Shown: one piece after another, positions 5,070 to 5,195 of the stretch
How positions within the stretch are numbered: the first letter of the stretch is position 1
Layout of the letters: every line of letters starts with the position of its first letter
Assembly (NCBI GenBank): GCA_016866415.1
Contig: VGML01000160.1
Span: 1 to 5,195, forward strand
Source of the DNA: Bacteroidota bacterium
Lineage (GTDB): Bacteria; Bacteroidota; Bacteroidia; Flavobacteriales_D; Crocinitomicaceae
Direction: 5' to 3'
Length of the DNA: 5,195 nucleotides
Translations under genes and position numbers: made by a program
The notes under the pieces: model-generated
What the model was told of the DNA's origin: nothing
Databases searched by the model: none
The model's input: only the letters and a program-made list of their open reading frames with translations

Positions 5070-5195
5070 TTAAAATCCTTGAACTCCGTTTACTGTAGTG
5101 TATTTCAATACATTTTTTTTGTCCGGATATATGCGTGCAAATGCCGATTGAACAGCTAAGGTCCCTTCATGAAAACCACAAAGTATAAGCTTCAA
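5070..5195 (-). CDS. C-terminal end of a probable ferredoxin/flavodoxin-NADP(+) reductase, thioredoxin-reductase-like (partial)
   Basis: On the minus strand a frame enters from the right edge and runs 41 codons to TAA at 5072-5070. The translation includes LKLILCGFHEGTLAVQSAF, then ARIYPDKKNVLKYTT and ends VNGVQGF. The GFHEGTLAVQSAF stretch resembles the C-terminal FAD-contacting element (GFGEAPxA-like) of the NAD(P)/FAD flavoproteins in the thioredoxin-reductase-like ferredoxin-NADP reductase group; Bacteroidota members often read CGFHEA here, followed by YTT. These enzymes shuttle electrons between NADPH and ferredoxin or flavodoxin in the cytoplasm. Only about one eighth of the usual ~340-350 residues is visible, so the family call rests on this short stretch. 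The stop is 12 bp before the rhodanese ATG, suggesting an operon headed by, or including, this gene. Confidence 0.68.
   Translation of the reverse strand: MKLILCGFHEGTLAVQSAFARIYPDKKNVLKYTTVNGVQGF

Noticed and set aside
5099..5120. Hairpin TGTAT-TTCA-ATACA followed by eight T, resembling a plus-strand terminator
   Set aside because: The stem is only 5 bp and AT-rich, and it lies within the coding end of the reductase on the other strand; no plus-strand gene precedes it.
5113..5120. Run of eight A in the minus-strand reductase gene as a slippery frameshift site
   Set aside because: The frame continues normally to a plausible C terminus after the run, so no frameshift is needed.

Overview
This window looks like chromosomal DNA of a Bacteroidota bacterium, probably in or near the Flavobacteriales. 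By eye the DNA is about two-thirds A+T. The first gene ends in a type IX secretion (Por) sorting domain, a system confined to this phylum and its relatives. Start codons follow A-rich leaders rather than strong Shine-Dalgarno sites, and one TAnnTTTG-type promoter element is visible. Genus cannot be fixed from the sequence.

Layout. (1) 2-307 (+) is the C-terminal end of a T9SS cargo protein, followed by a strong intrinsic terminator at 331-362. (2) 308-590 is intergenic; it holds the terminator, a 12-bp palindrome, four degenerate GCAATTAT-type repeats and a candidate promoter. (3) 591-1472 (+) encodes a 293-aa protein resembling the second, non-catalytic half of ALDH16-type aldehyde dehydrogenases, with catalytic residues missing. 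(4) 1469-1885 (-) is a YhfA-like OsmC-family thiol protein, convergent with (3) and overlapping it by 4 bp. (5) After a 117-bp divergent spacer, 2003-2971 (+) is a single-domain voltage-gated cation channel with an unusual asparagine-containing selectivity filter and a long S2-S3 insertion. (6) 3005-3385 (+) is a small exported protein of unknown function, probably in the same transcript. (7) Convergent with it is a minus-strand cluster, read from the right edge: the 3' end of a probable thioredoxin-reductase-like ferredoxin-NADP reductase (5070-5195), a single-domain rhodanese (4755-5057) and a membrane sensor histidine kinase (3393-4733). Gaps are 12 and 21 bp, so these three are probably co-transcribed.

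Several genes touch redox or thiol chemistry (OsmC protein, rhodanese, ferredoxin-NADP reductase, ALDH-like protein), but no shared pathway can be shown. The kinase has no response regulator on either side within the window. I see no mobile element, CRISPR array, tRNA or rRNA. The least ordinary items are the channel's filter, the stand-alone ALDH pseudoenzyme and the repeat/palindrome cluster in front of it.
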